Shown here piece after piece: positions 41,292-49,688 of a DNA stretch of 64,000 bases. Made by a program: the position numbers and the translations under genes. Source of the stretch: Methylobacterium sp. C25 (lineage in GTDB: Bacteria; Pseudomonadota; Alphaproteobacteria; Rhizobiales; Beijerinckiaceae). The DNA lies in the NCBI RefSeq assembly GCF_021352225.1, contig NZ_JAAUVI010000002.1, positions 248,001 to 312,000 of the forward strand, read 5' to 3'. Each line of letters opens with the position of its first letter. Within the stretch, counting starts at the first letter, position 1. A model generated the notes under the pieces. That model did not search any database and was not told where the DNA came from. It was given only the letters and a program-made list of their open reading frames with translations.

Positions 41292-41896
41292 CTGTGAGAG
41301 CGACACGGGTAAGTTTTCCGTACAGGCTGGCGCACCACGACGATTTCCCAGGGGCGATCGTCATCCCTGATCAGATCGTCAGGAAGCTCAATAGCAGAGT
41401 GCACAAGGCCGGCGACAATGAGTGCTGGCGGTACATTCCGACCCGACCGTTCCGCTTCGTCGGCATCCTTCACGAGCCGAACCCGGCTCGCTATTTCGGG
41501 ATACAGTGGACCGATCCCGAGACGGGCTTTTTTCAATCGGTCCCGGCCCATCGGCTGGCGCTGATCCAGGACAGTGGTCCGATCTCACCTGACCTTCTGG
41601 CCTGTCATCTCTGCGCGAACCCGTGGTGCTGCAATCCAGCGCATCTGTACGAGGGCACCTACAAGCAGAACGCCGCCGATCGCGTGCTGATGGAGGCCAT
41701 TCTGCGCCATAGGGGCACGACGAAAGGTGTCGTGCTGCCTCGACATCCTCGATCGCAGATCGTCTGCGAGGAGCTGATTAGCGGTGTAGTTGACGTTCAT
41801 GCCCGCAGTGCGTCCGTTGCCAATCTTAGCGGGCGCTCTCTGTTCCCTTCTCGCCGCCCTAGGCCTGCAAGAGCCGCAGTACAGCATCCAATCTGA
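41288..41896 (+). CDS. HNH endonuclease-type protein
   Basis: A 202-residue protein with an HNH_3-like motif at about 104-132: ACHLCANPWCCNPAHLYEGT with Cys106, His107, Cys109, Cys114, Asn116 and His119, followed by KQNAADR. These residues build the zinc site and nuclease centre in phage and homing HNH proteins. The last 40 residues are low-complexity. It is coupled to the ribbon-helix-helix gene, which could repress or neutralise it. Target unknown. Confidence 0.72.
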   Translation: MTVRATRVSFPYRLAHHDDFPGAIVIPDQIVRKLNSRVHKAGDNECWRYIPTRPFRFVGILHEPNPARYFGIQWTDPETGFFQSVPAHRLALIQDSGPISPDLLACHLCANPWCCNPAHLYEGTYKQNAADRVLMEAILRHRGTTKGVVLPRHPRSQIVCEELISGVVDVHARSASVANLSGRSLFPSRRPRPARAAVQHPI

Positions 41897-42136
41897 GCAT
41901 TAGTTCCGAGGCATCGAGTAATTGAAAAGCGACGCTTCCTAGACATCTGCTGGTCTGCCATCGGTCGCTAGATTAGACAAGCGGATGTTCGGGTTTCGGC
42001 AGTAGGTGGCGGAAATCTCTCGGTCCGCTTCGAAGCTTTTGCGGCAAAAAACAAACATTCTGCGCGGCATAGCTTGTCGCCTTAGCGTAGCTCTTCTTCG
42101 AAGTGCAGGCCGTCTGCGTTTGTATGATATCCAATG

Positions 42137-43555
42137 TTAGGCTGGCGTTATTATTGGGGTTGACGAACAAACGATCAGTTGTCGGGCCCCGCGGGTCATT
42201 GCCACGTAAAGGTGGCGATGATCCATAACACTTGGGTTAAGGATGACTGCAACATCGGCCTCTAAGCCCTTTAGCAAAAGCGTGCTGCCTACCGTGCGGG
42301 TTGCGAGGGGACGGCCTACGAGGCGGGACCGTTCCCTTACTGCAGTCGCAGCATCCGCGGGTGTCACTCCGTCTCGCCCGCGGCATGCCTTCAGCATGTC
42401 GTAGGCACCCCGTAGGATCGCCGGCCGGTGGGCACGGACGCCACCTTGGCTGTTGATCACCGATAGTAGGTCGGCCGCCGCGGCGTAGCTCGGGGCTTCG
42501 GCGAAACGCAGCGCGACTTCTTCAGCTCCAGTGGGCGCGATCCGAGCGCGTCCGCTTCGTAGGGTTACCAGACGCTGTATCATCGCGGCGGCGCCTACAT
42601 TGGTCATAACGCTGCCGGCGAAGCTGATGACATGTTCGACAATGGTCGGGGAGGCGAGATCGAAGTTTTCGCCGAAGGCGACGAGATCCCGCATGTCAAC
42701 ATTCTCTACCACGACGCCGCCCGGTATTTGACCGGCGAAGTTCCGCTGCGCGTCTGGGTTGGTCGAGTCCGCCATAATGAGGACGCGTCCGTCGGCGACT
42801 GACGGCCTGGTAGACCCAGCCCCGAGACGTAGCCGATGGTCGTTAACGCCATCGAGCTGCACCCAACTAACGTTGGCGGGCGCCGTGCGGAGATCAACGG
42901 CGCCGCGAGCCTGTAGAAGGTGGCGCATTTCGAGGAGCCATCGGCCAAAAGCCTCTTCGCCAACATTGATCCATCGCCACGGCGTCGCGAGCTCCCCCGC
43001 ATCTGGAAACTGTGGCTTCACCTGAGCTTCCCAATCCGCGGTCGGCCCTGCGAAATTGAAGATAGCCTGGAGGGGATCGCCAAGGACGCAGGTACGTAAG
43101 GCGGCGCTCGCGTTCGCGACGATCTCATGTTGGACCACGGAACAGTCCTGATACTCGTCCACGATGAGTCGGTCGTAGGTCGCTGCAAGGACGTCGTTGA
43201 TGTGGCCGGTCATGAGCAGACCGCGTGCAGCGATGCGGATCGCTGGGTAGTGCTGTCGCGCTTGGGACAGGGTCAAGATTTCTGGATCATGGCCGCTGCG
43301 CCGAGGAAAAAGGGTGAGCAGCCGCATGGCCCAACCGTCAATTGTCGCCAGCCGGTACGCCGACGTCGCGACTTGGGCGCGCTCCAAGCGCCCGCGGAGT
43401 GCAGCTACCCCGGCATTGGTGTGGGTCAGGACCAGGACGGGTTTGCGGCCTGCATGGCGACTCAGAGCATGTGCAATAAGGTGGGTCTTGCCACAGCCCG
43501 CCGGAGCCGTAATCGTGCCCTGGTCGAAGGCAAGGAGATCGATTTCAGGCTCCAC
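42137..43555 (-). CDS. gajB: UvrD/PcrA-like helicase, GajB-like partner of the OLD nuclease
   Basis: A 472-residue superfamily 1 helicase-like protein read from GTG 43555, overlapping the last 11 bases of the upstream OLD gene; an earlier start would intrude further. Walker A is APAGCGKT (17-24), Walker B DEYQD (133-137), motif III GDPLQAIF (159-166) and motif VI MTRGARQL near the end. Compact size (Gabija GajB is about 490 residues, UvrD over 700) and gene order match GajB. GajB hydrolyses NTPs and senses DNA ends in the complex. A minor difference is the short C-terminus. Confidence 0.78.
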   Translation of the reverse strand: MEPEIDLLAFDQGTITAPAGCGKTHLIAHALSRHAGRKPVLVLTHTNAGVAALRGRLERAQVATSAYRLATIDGWAMRLLTLFPRRSGHDPEILTLSQARQHYPAIRIAARGLLMTGHINDVLAATYDRLIVDEYQDCSVVQHEIVANASAALRTCVLGDPLQAIFNFAGPTADWEAQVKPQFPDAGELATPWRWINVGEEAFGRWLLEMRHLLQARGAVDLRTAPANVSWVQLDGVNDHRLRLGAGSTRPSVADGRVLIMADSTNPDAQRNFAGQIPGGVVVENVDMRDLVAFGENFDLASPTIVEHVISFAGSVMTNVGAAAMIQRLVTLRSGRARIAPTGAEEVALRFAEAPSYAAAADLLSVINSQGGVRAHRPAILRGAYDMLKACRGRDGVTPADAATAVRERSRLVGRPLATRTVGSTLLLKGLEADVAVILNPSVMDHRHLYVAMTRGARQLIVCSSTPIITPA

Positions 43556-45254
43556 GGAATATCCACTGCTTAATGTCGGAGATCGTATTCCGGAAAATCT
43601 CGTCTGCGGTGGCGAGGTTTGGAAAGACAATGTCCCGCGCCGCCTCTTCCATCCTGGTGACCGACTTAAACCAGGAACCCTTCTTAGAGCGCGCGGCTTT
43701 GCCAAGCGTCTCTCGGGTTTGCAGGGAGAGCCCAACCCTACAGGCTGCAAAAGTGTGCTGGCCGTTGGAAGCGGAGCGAATATGGTCGTCCACTAGGTCA
43801 GCATCGAGCAGCTCGACTGCGCGTTCCAGTAGGCTGCCGACTGCAGCGTCCGAAAGGCATCGGAACATTTCGTCCTCAAGCGCGCAGCCGTCTCGCCACT
43901 TGAACACTGCGCCACCGTTTGCGAGGAACGCAGCTTCTTCGGCAGCCTCAGGCTGGACGTCGTCATCACGCAGGACAGCTACCCGGTAGCCTAGTCTCTG
44001 AAAAGCGCTAGCCCGGCCGTAGACCTGGGCGATGCCCTTTGCATCTACCCAGGCGATGCCGGCCGCAGTAATCGACTGCTCGCCGAGTGCGCTGCGATAA
44101 AGATCCATGCCGCGCAGAAGACCAACTTCACTGGCGCCTTCACAGACGACGATGGACGGCGCAAGGAAAGCCTCCGGATAGAGTCTGATCGTGCCCTGGA
44201 CGTCGTCCGCGGTCCCCACCGTCCTCGCTTCGTGGCGGCCGCCGATATTGCGGACCACAAATAGCTGATCGCCACGGAGCTCACGGATTGCAACAGGCGA
44301 ATGGGAGGTAATGAAGGCCTGCAGGGGAGGCGCCGCGTCTTTAGCGCCAATGGAGGTTAGTAGGCGGAGGATGCGGTGCGGTTCAAGACCGTGCTCAAGT
44401 TCGTCGATGAGCACTACAGTCGCCTTCTGCGCCGCTTGGCGTTGGAGACCGGCTAGGAGCAGTCGGGTCGAGCCGATTCCTAATGCCCGGAGTGGTACGC
44501 CATCAGCGCCGTGGAGCGCGATGGTACCGCCGCTGAAGGAGACTGAGTGGGTGTCGAGCATCGCCTTCAGACCTTCGCCGATTATAATGCCAAGGCTCTG
44601 GGCCGTCGCCTCGACGATCCGCAAGGTGCCTCCCAACTGAGCGTCGGCAAGGTCACCGAACGTCGCTCGCGCATTGCGGGCGGCGTCCGCTAGGGCGGCC
44701 GCCATCTCCGGTCGCTCATCGGATAGGCGGTTGAGCACCGAGCCCCGACGCCACGCGAGGTTATGGTCCGCTAAGCCGCCAACGCGGTTCGGCGCGAGCT
44801 GTGCGCGGTCGGCCCAAGTTAGGAATCGTGACTGGCCGGCGGTTTCAGCGCGATCGGACACTAAGGTCCAGACGGGGTCTAGGTCGCTGCCTACCGATAG
44901 GCGGACGCTGAGGACAGTCTCCGCTTGCGCTTCCGGCTCATCCTCGACGACGCCAGTCGCGGCATTGAAGCTGCGAAGGTAGGTCCCGTAGGTCTCCATG
45001 CTCTTCAAGTCGTCGTCCAACTCCCCGACCGTTGCGGTAATGACAATCGGGTTGGTGACATTCAGTCGATAGAAGTCGGCGTCAGTGAACGTCAGGGAAC
45101 GGCGGGCGCCAAGGCAGAAGTCGATGGCGTCCAAGATCGAGGATTTGCCGGCATCGCCGGGGCCGATCAGGCAGTTGATCCCCGCAGAAGGAACCCAGGC
45201 GAGTTGTTGAATGCAACGGAAGTTCTTGATCTCGATGTGACGTATCCGAGCCAT
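43545..45254 (-). CDS. gajA: OLD-family ATPase-TOPRIM nuclease, GajA-like
   Basis: A 569-residue protein. The ABC-type ATPase half has Walker A GPGDAGKS (31-38; the usual Asn of GxNGxGKS is changed), a C-loop-like GIGSTRLLLAGL, Walker B LIDELEHGLEP (Asp284, Glu285) and His318 (ITSHSP). The TOPRIM half has VVCEGASEVGLL (Glu372) and VLRDDDV (430-432), its metal-binding acids. This is the layout and length of GajA, a site-specific nicking endonuclease held in check by nucleotides and released when phage depletes them. GGGAGAAGGAAG precedes ATG 45254. The overlapping downstream UvrD-like gene completes a Gabija-like pair. Confidence 0.82.
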   Translation of the reverse strand: MARIRHIEIKNFRCIQQLAWVPSAGINCLIGPGDAGKSSILDAIDFCLGARRSLTFTDADFYRLNVTNPIVITATVGELDDDLKSMETYGTYLRSFNAATGVVEDEPEAQAETVLSVRLSVGSDLDPVWTLVSDRAETAGQSRFLTWADRAQLAPNRVGGLADHNLAWRRGSVLNRLSDERPEMAAALADAARNARATFGDLADAQLGGTLRIVEATAQSLGIIIGEGLKAMLDTHSVSFSGGTIALHGADGVPLRALGIGSTRLLLAGLQRQAAQKATVVLIDELEHGLEPHRILRLLTSIGAKDAAPPLQAFITSHSPVAIRELRGDQLFVVRNIGGRHEARTVGTADDVQGTIRLYPEAFLAPSIVVCEGASEVGLLRGMDLYRSALGEQSITAAGIAWVDAKGIAQVYGRASAFQRLGYRVAVLRDDDVQPEAAEEAAFLANGGAVFKWRDGCALEDEMFRCLSDAAVGSLLERAVELLDADLVDDHIRSASNGQHTFAACRVGLSLQTRETLGKAARSKKGSWFKSVTRMEEAARDIVFPNLATADEIFRNTISDIKQWIFRGA

Positions 45255-45675
45255 CTTCCTTCTCCCTCAGCGGAGAGCGGCACGCGATGGCCAGCCCCCT
45301 TTACAGCGGTCAAACCTGGTGCCTGCCGCTTAGATTCTTTTTTCAATGGAGTGCAGCAGTTTACGATAGGTGCCTGATTGGGCGCTCGGCAGCTGAGGCG
45401 CCGTTCAATTCTCTGCAAACTGACGAAAGGCCCCGGTGTCTTTCGCCATCGAAGCGTTACCCGCTTCGGTGTCTGGCCGGAAACGTTTGTTCCCTGTCGG
45501 ACGATCGTTTAAATCCACTTATGGCGTTAAGCAGCAGCCGCCTTCGAAGTGCGGACGTCAGCCTTCGAACGCAGCGCAGTCAACCGTGTAGGACCGGGTT
45601 GCGTCGCAAACGGCCTCGTACCCGGAAAAGAGGCGTCAGATCCAGACCAATCGCTAGGAGATCAGCGAAGGGTCG

Positions 45676-45692
45676 TTGCACCCAGGTTCAAA
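45676..45692. promoter_or_regulatory. Palindromic element motif, copy 4
   Basis: TTGCACCCAGGTTCAAA is identical to the core of copies 2 and 3. It lies about 420 bases upstream of the OLD gene and 180 bases from attR, with no gene close by. Confidence 0.5.
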
Positions 45693-45810
45693 GCTGGCTG
45701 TGAAAACTCCACGAGCCTGCTCAAGAAGCGCTGGAGCTCAATTCGCTTTTCCGACCGTAATCATGATAGGCCGCAGCACCAGCCTGCGCAGCTCGCCAAG
45801 GCCGCCTATT

Positions 45811-45829
45811 TCGGACACACTGCGGACAT
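45811..45829 (+). repeat. GCGGACAT-like repeats beside attR
   Basis: TCGGACAC at 45811-45818 and GCGGACAT at 45822-45829 mirror the three copies beside attL. They are candidate arm-type integrase sites at the right end. Confidence 0.4.
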
Positions 45830-45874
45830 AGCGAAAGTGACTGAGCCAACAAAGGACTTAAGTCACTGATATAT

Positions 45875-45951
<77 letters not shown>

Positions 45952-46048
45952 GTCGCCGAAACGACGACGCGGGGGCCACCAGTCCCCCGCGAGTGGGGGG
46001 CTGATAGCAATGCCGCCGGGGGCTGTCTACCCCCGACGGCCGAGTTTT

Positions 46049-46078
46049 CGGGGCAATCGCTCGAAAGCGATCGCCCCG
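46049..46078. other. Strong hairpin between tRNA-Lys and leuA
   Basis: CGGGGCAATCGCT and AGCGATCGCCCCG form a near-perfect stem around CGAA. A second small stem GGGCGC/GCGCCC lies at 46139-46155. Neither is followed by a clear U-run in the direction of leuA, so they may be processing or Rho-linked ends. Confidence 0.4.
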
Positions 46079-46173
46079 GTTATTTTCTTGGCCTCAGTCG
46101 CCGGCGCCCGCCTCCGCGGGCTCAGGCTTTCGCTTCGCGGGCGCTCTTCGCGCCCGACGCCGCAAGAGCGGCT

Positions 46174-47730
46174 TCAGACCGTCGCCGCGTGCTGCGCATG
46201 CAGCCGCACGGAGGTGGCCGAGAGCTTGTTCAGCGCCGAGAGATAGGCCTTGGCGGAAGCCACCAGCGTGTCCGGATCGGCGCCGCGCGCGGTCATCGAG
46301 CGCTCGCCCGCCTTGAGGCGGACGGAGACCTCTGCCTGGGCGTCCGTGCCCTCGGTGACCGCGTGGACCTGATAGAGCTCGAGCACGGCGTCGTGCGGCA
46401 CCATGGCCTTGATGCAGTTGAAGACCGCGTCGACCGGGCCGTTGCCGTCCGCTTCCTCGGTGAAGGTGCGGCTGTCCATGTCGATCTTCATGGTGGCCCG
46501 TTGCGGCCCGCGCGTGCCGGCGATCACCGAGAGCGAGACGAGCTTGATGCGGTCATGCGCCGTGGCGAGGTTCTCGTCGACCAGGGCCTCGATGTCCTCG
46601 TCGTAGACATGCTTCTTGCGGTCGGCGAGGTCCTTGAAGCGCTCGAACACGTCCTGCAACTGGTTGTCGGACAAGGACAGGCCGAGCTCCGTCAGCTTCG
46701 AGCGGAAGGCGGCACGGCCGGAATGCTTGCCCATCACCAGCGAGGTCTTGGTCAGGCCGACGGAGGCCGGAGTCATGATCTCGTAGGTGTTGGCGTGCTT
46801 GAGCATGCCGTCCTGGTGGATGCCGCTCTCGTGCGCGAAGGCGTTCCGGCCGACGATGGCCTTGTTGTACTGTACGGGGAAGTTCGTCGCGTGGCTGACG
46901 AGCTTCGAGGCGCGCGTCAGCATCGTGGAATCGATGCCGGTATCGTAGGGCATGACGTCGCCACGGGTGCGCAGGGCCATCACGACTTCTTCGAGCGCCG
47001 CATTCCCCGCGCGTTCGCCAATGCCGTTGATGGTGCACTCGATCTGCCGTGCGCCGCCCTCGACGCCGGCGAGCGAGTTGGCCACCGCGAGGCCGATGTC
47101 GTTGTGGCAGTGGGTCGAGAAGATCGCCTTGTCGGCGTTCGGCACGCGCTCGCGCACCTGCCGGAACATGTCCCGGTATTCCTCGGGCGTCGCGTAGCCG
47201 ACGGTGTCGGGCAGGTTGATCGTGGTGGCACCCATGCGGATCGCCGATTCGACGCAGCGGCACAGATAGTCGATGCCGGTGCGGGTCGCGTCCATCGCCG
47301 ACCACTCGACATCCTCGACGAGGTCGCGGGCCTGGGCGACCGTCTTCAGGATGATCTCGACCACTTCGTCCTCGGTCTTCCGCATCTGGTGCGCGAGGTG
47401 GATCGGCGAGGTCGAGACGAAGGTGTGGATGCGCCCGCGCTGCGCATGTCTCACTGCCTCGCCGGCCCGCGCGATGTCGGCGGGAATGGCGCGGGCGAGG
47501 CCGGCGATGGTGGCGCGCTTGGTGCGCTTGGCGATCTCGCTGACGGCCTCGAAGTCGCCATTCGAGGCGATCGGGAAGCCGGCCTCGATGATGTCGACGC
47601 CCATCGTGTCGAGCAACTCGGCGACCGCCAGCTTCTCGTCGAGGTTCATCGTGGCGCCGGGGCATTGCTCGCCGTCGCGCAGCGTCGTGTCGAAGATGAC
47701 GACGCGGTCTTTATCGGTGGTGCTGGTCAT
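46174..47730 (-). CDS. leuA: 2-isopropylmalate synthase
   Basis: A 518-residue cytoplasmic enzyme condensing acetyl-CoA with 2-oxoisovalerate in the first committed step of leucine synthesis. The catalytic N-terminus has FDTTLRDGEQCPGA (13-26) and the metal-binding STHCHNDIGLAVANS; NAFAHESGIHQDG is also present. The C-terminal regulatory domain (about 390-510), which binds leucine, is complete. Length is normal. A leucine-rich leader peptide and hairpin lie upstream, implying attenuation by leucine supply. Confidence 0.97.
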   Translation of the reverse strand: MTSTTDKDRVVIFDTTLRDGEQCPGATMNLDEKLAVAELLDTMGVDIIEAGFPIASNGDFEAVSEIAKRTKRATIAGLARAIPADIARAGEAVRHAQRGRIHTFVSTSPIHLAHQMRKTEDEVVEIILKTVAQARDLVEDVEWSAMDATRTGIDYLCRCVESAIRMGATTINLPDTVGYATPEEYRDMFRQVRERVPNADKAIFSTHCHNDIGLAVANSLAGVEGGARQIECTINGIGERAGNAALEEVVMALRTRGDVMPYDTGIDSTMLTRASKLVSHATNFPVQYNKAIVGRNAFAHESGIHQDGMLKHANTYEIMTPASVGLTKTSLVMGKHSGRAAFRSKLTELGLSLSDNQLQDVFERFKDLADRKKHVYDEDIEALVDENLATAHDRIKLVSLSVIAGTRGPQRATMKIDMDSRTFTEEADGNGPVDAVFNCIKAMVPHDAVLELYQVHAVTEGTDAQAEVSVRLKAGERSMTARGADPDTLVASAKAYLSALNKLSATSVRLHAQHAATV

Positions 47731-47810
47731 GATCGTTGCTACCTTCTCGCGATGCGTTCTCCATCAGCGGGAGAGGCACCGAAACCCTGGATCGGTTGTC
47801 CGAAGCGCAT

Positions 47811-47853
47811 CCCCTGAAGGCCCAGGCGGCCACGCCCGGACGGCCCTCAGGGG
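47811..47853 (-). promoter_or_regulatory. leuA leader hairpin (attenuator structure)
   Basis: Read toward leuA, CCCCTGAGGGCC (from 47853) can pair with GGCCTTCAGGGG (to 47811), a 12-bp stem with one G-U pair, around a G+C-rich loop. The stop of the leader peptide (TGA, 47847-47849) lies in the first arm, so a ribosome finishing or stalling on the leader would affect folding. No U-run follows, so transcription arrest may need Rho or the control may be translational. Confidence 0.6.
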
Positions 47854-47951
47854 CGGGTAAGGAGAAGGCCTGCGAGAAGGAGCTTGGCGCGCGCGCTCGC
47901 CGCCGCGGAAGCGGTGGTCGAAATCGTCAGCGCTGAGCCGGCGAAAGCCAC
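47847..47951 (-). CDS. leuL: Leucine-rich leader peptide of leuA
   Basis: A 34-codon frame from GTG (47951) to TGA, preceded by GAGGAG nine bases upstream. The peptide ends KLLLAGLLLTRP: six of eight consecutive residues are leucine (CTC CTT CTC GCA GGC CTT CTC CTT). Leucine shortage should stall ribosomes there. It lies 117 bases before leuA and runs into the hairpin at 47811-47853, the arrangement of an amino-acid attenuator. Confidence 0.75.
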   Translation of the reverse strand: MAFAGSALTISTTASAAASARAKLLLAGLLLTRP

Positions 47952-48200
47952 GGCTCGTCTCTCCTCGGTGGGGGCAACCCGGCATATCGCCGATCCCTGA
48001 AAGCCGTATCTAACTTTGGCGCGAAAGCCTGACAAGCGTACGGTTCTCGACAAGTGATGCGCGCCGGCCGCAACGGTGGGGAATCCGATCGGTTGCGACA
48101 TCGGCGCGCGGCGGCCGCGATTGACCGACTGCCGGCAACGGCTCAGCTTCCAAGGTCAGAAGTACCGATCTCACGTCCTCGCAGTCCCGGAGACGTCGCC

Positions 48201-48551
48201 ATGTCGATCCGCCGCACGGCTCTCGCCCTCGCCGCCCTCATTGCGGCCGGCTCACTCGGGGCCTGCAACAGCCTTTCGAGCGCCCCTGGCCCGACGGCTG
48301 CGGCCGCCCTGCCGGCCCAGCCCGCGGTGGCTCCCGTCGCCGATCTGGCGAAGGGGAGCGGTTGCGGCCCGACCATCGCGCATACGCGAGCGATCGTGGA
48401 CAGCGACGTCGCGACCGAGAACCTCAATGCGTCCGTCGGCAAGCGCTTCACCGCGGACCTCGATGCCGCGGCGGCTGCCTGCGCTGCGGGGCGCAGCGCC
48501 GAGGGGATGCATCTTCTGGCGGCAGCCAAGTCGCGTTACGGATATCGCTGA
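48201..48551 (+). CDS. Small lipoprotein of unknown function
   Basis: A 116-residue protein with a lipoprotein signal (LALAALIAAGSLGAC; lipidated Cys22). The mature part begins with an Ala/Pro linker and has GSGCGPTIAHTRAIVDSDVA followed by a helical C-terminus (FTADLDAAAAACAAGRSAEG). ATG 48201 follows CCCGGAGAC. Likely attached to the outer membrane facing the periplasm. No family recognised. Confidence 0.68.
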   Translation: MSIRRTALALAALIAAGSLGACNSLSSAPGPTAAAALPAQPAVAPVADLAKGSGCGPTIAHTRAIVDSDVATENLNASVGKRFTADLDAAAAACAAGRSAEGMHLLAAAKSRYGYR

Positions 48552-48700
48552 ACACCGCCTCCGGGTCCGCTTTCACCAGCCGCGAAGGCGGAAGCGTCGG
48601 CAACGGCTTCGTGAGCCGAGCCGGCATCCCTTTCCGACTTACGCGCGCTAGATGACGCCCGCCGGACGACATCGTGTCGTCCTCAAGGGCAGATTCATCA

Positions 48701-49657
48701 ATGGCGAGACGGCTCACGCTTGCGGTGCTCTCGGTGCTGGCGCTGCTTTCGGCCGCGCAGGCGCAGCCGACGCCTCCCGCGCTCCAGGTCGTCCTCGGCA
48801 CGGCGACGCCGGGCGGAGGGTTCCCGGCCTATGGCGAGGCGCTGGCCAAGGCCGTGCACGAGGTCGATCCGGCCCTTACCGTCGAATTGCGCACTACCAA
48901 GGGCTCGACCGAAAACCTCATTCTCCTCAGGGAGGGCAAGCTCGATCTCGCGCTGGTGCAGGGCGAATATGCTTTCGATGCCCTCGCCGCGCAGGGCGAT
49001 ACGCCGGGCCTCACCGTCGTCGCGCCCGTGGATACCACGCCCGGCATGTTCGTGGTCCCTGCAGCGAGCTCGATCCACGCCGTTTCCGATCTCCGCGGCA
49101 AGGCCATCGCCCTCGGCACGCGCAGCTCCGGCCTCACGGTGATGGGGCGCACCGTATTGAAGGGCTCAGGCATCGACCCCGAGCACGACATCACGCCGAT
49201 CCTGCTCGACCGTGCCGGAGATGGCCCAACGCTGGTCATCGACGGAAAGGCGGCGGCGCTGTGGGGCGGCAGCGTCGGCTGGCCTGGTTTCAAGACGATG
49301 GCCGAAGCGCCTGGAGGTGCACGCTTCTTCGGCCCGGCGCCGGAGGCGGTCGAAGCCATCCTGGCGCTGCGACCTTCGCTTCGCCGCCTGACGATTCCGG
49401 CGAAGTCCTTCAAGGGACAGGACGCGGCGATCGATACGGTCGGCTCCTGGAGCTTCACCATGGGCAAGCCTGGCCTCGATCCGGCCGTGGTCTCGCGACT
49501 GGTGCGCGCCATCGACCAGGGCAAGGCACGGCTGGCGCAGCTCTATGCCCAGGGCGGCGAGAGCGATCCACGCAATCTGCCGGGCGCAACCAAGGCGAAG
49601 TGGCTGCATCCGGCGACGATCGACTACCTCAAGGAGATCGGGGCATTGCCGCGCTGA
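48701..49657 (+). CDS. TAXI family periplasmic solute-binding protein
   Basis: A 318-residue exported protein (signal peptide about 1-22, ending AQAQ). The mature part has the TAXI/TRAP-associated pattern: LGTATPGGGFPAYGEALAKA, TKGSTENLILLREGKLDLAL and TPGMFVVPAASSIHAVSDLR followed by LGTRSSGLTVMGRTVL. Such proteins deliver an organic acid or amino acid to a TRAP transporter. The DctQM-like membrane part is not adjacent, so it is an orphan receptor here. Confidence 0.85.
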   Translation: MARRLTLAVLSVLALLSAAQAQPTPPALQVVLGTATPGGGFPAYGEALAKAVHEVDPALTVELRTTKGSTENLILLREGKLDLALVQGEYAFDALAAQGDTPGLTVVAPVDTTPGMFVVPAASSIHAVSDLRGKAIALGTRSSGLTVMGRTVLKGSGIDPEHDITPILLDRAGDGPTLVIDGKAAALWGGSVGWPGFKTMAEAPGGARFFGPAPEAVEAILALRPSLRRLTIPAKSFKGQDAAIDTVGSWSFTMGKPGLDPAVVSRLVRAIDQGKARLAQLYAQGGESDPRNLPGATKAKWLHPATIDYLKEIGALPR

Positions 49658-49688
49658 GATCGCAAGGGCGCGGCTCAGGCCGATGCGA

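Larger units (their letters stand above)
45255..45874. other. Gap between the defence pair and attR
   Basis: About 620 bases without a convincing gene; short plus-strand frames here are Arg/Ser-rich with no resemblance to proteins. It contains copy 4 of the palindromic motif (45676-45692) and GCGGACAT-like repeats (45811-45829) near attR. The promoter of the OLD/UvrD pair should lie just right of 45254. Confidence 0.5.

Noticed and set aside
45287..45869. Plus-strand frames of 106-138 codons left of attR
   Set aside because: Arg/Ser-rich translations overlapping each other, with no start signal; considered non-coding.
46189..47817. Plus-strand open frame of about 542 codons opposite leuA
   Set aside because: leuA is unambiguous, and the antisense translation is low-complexity.
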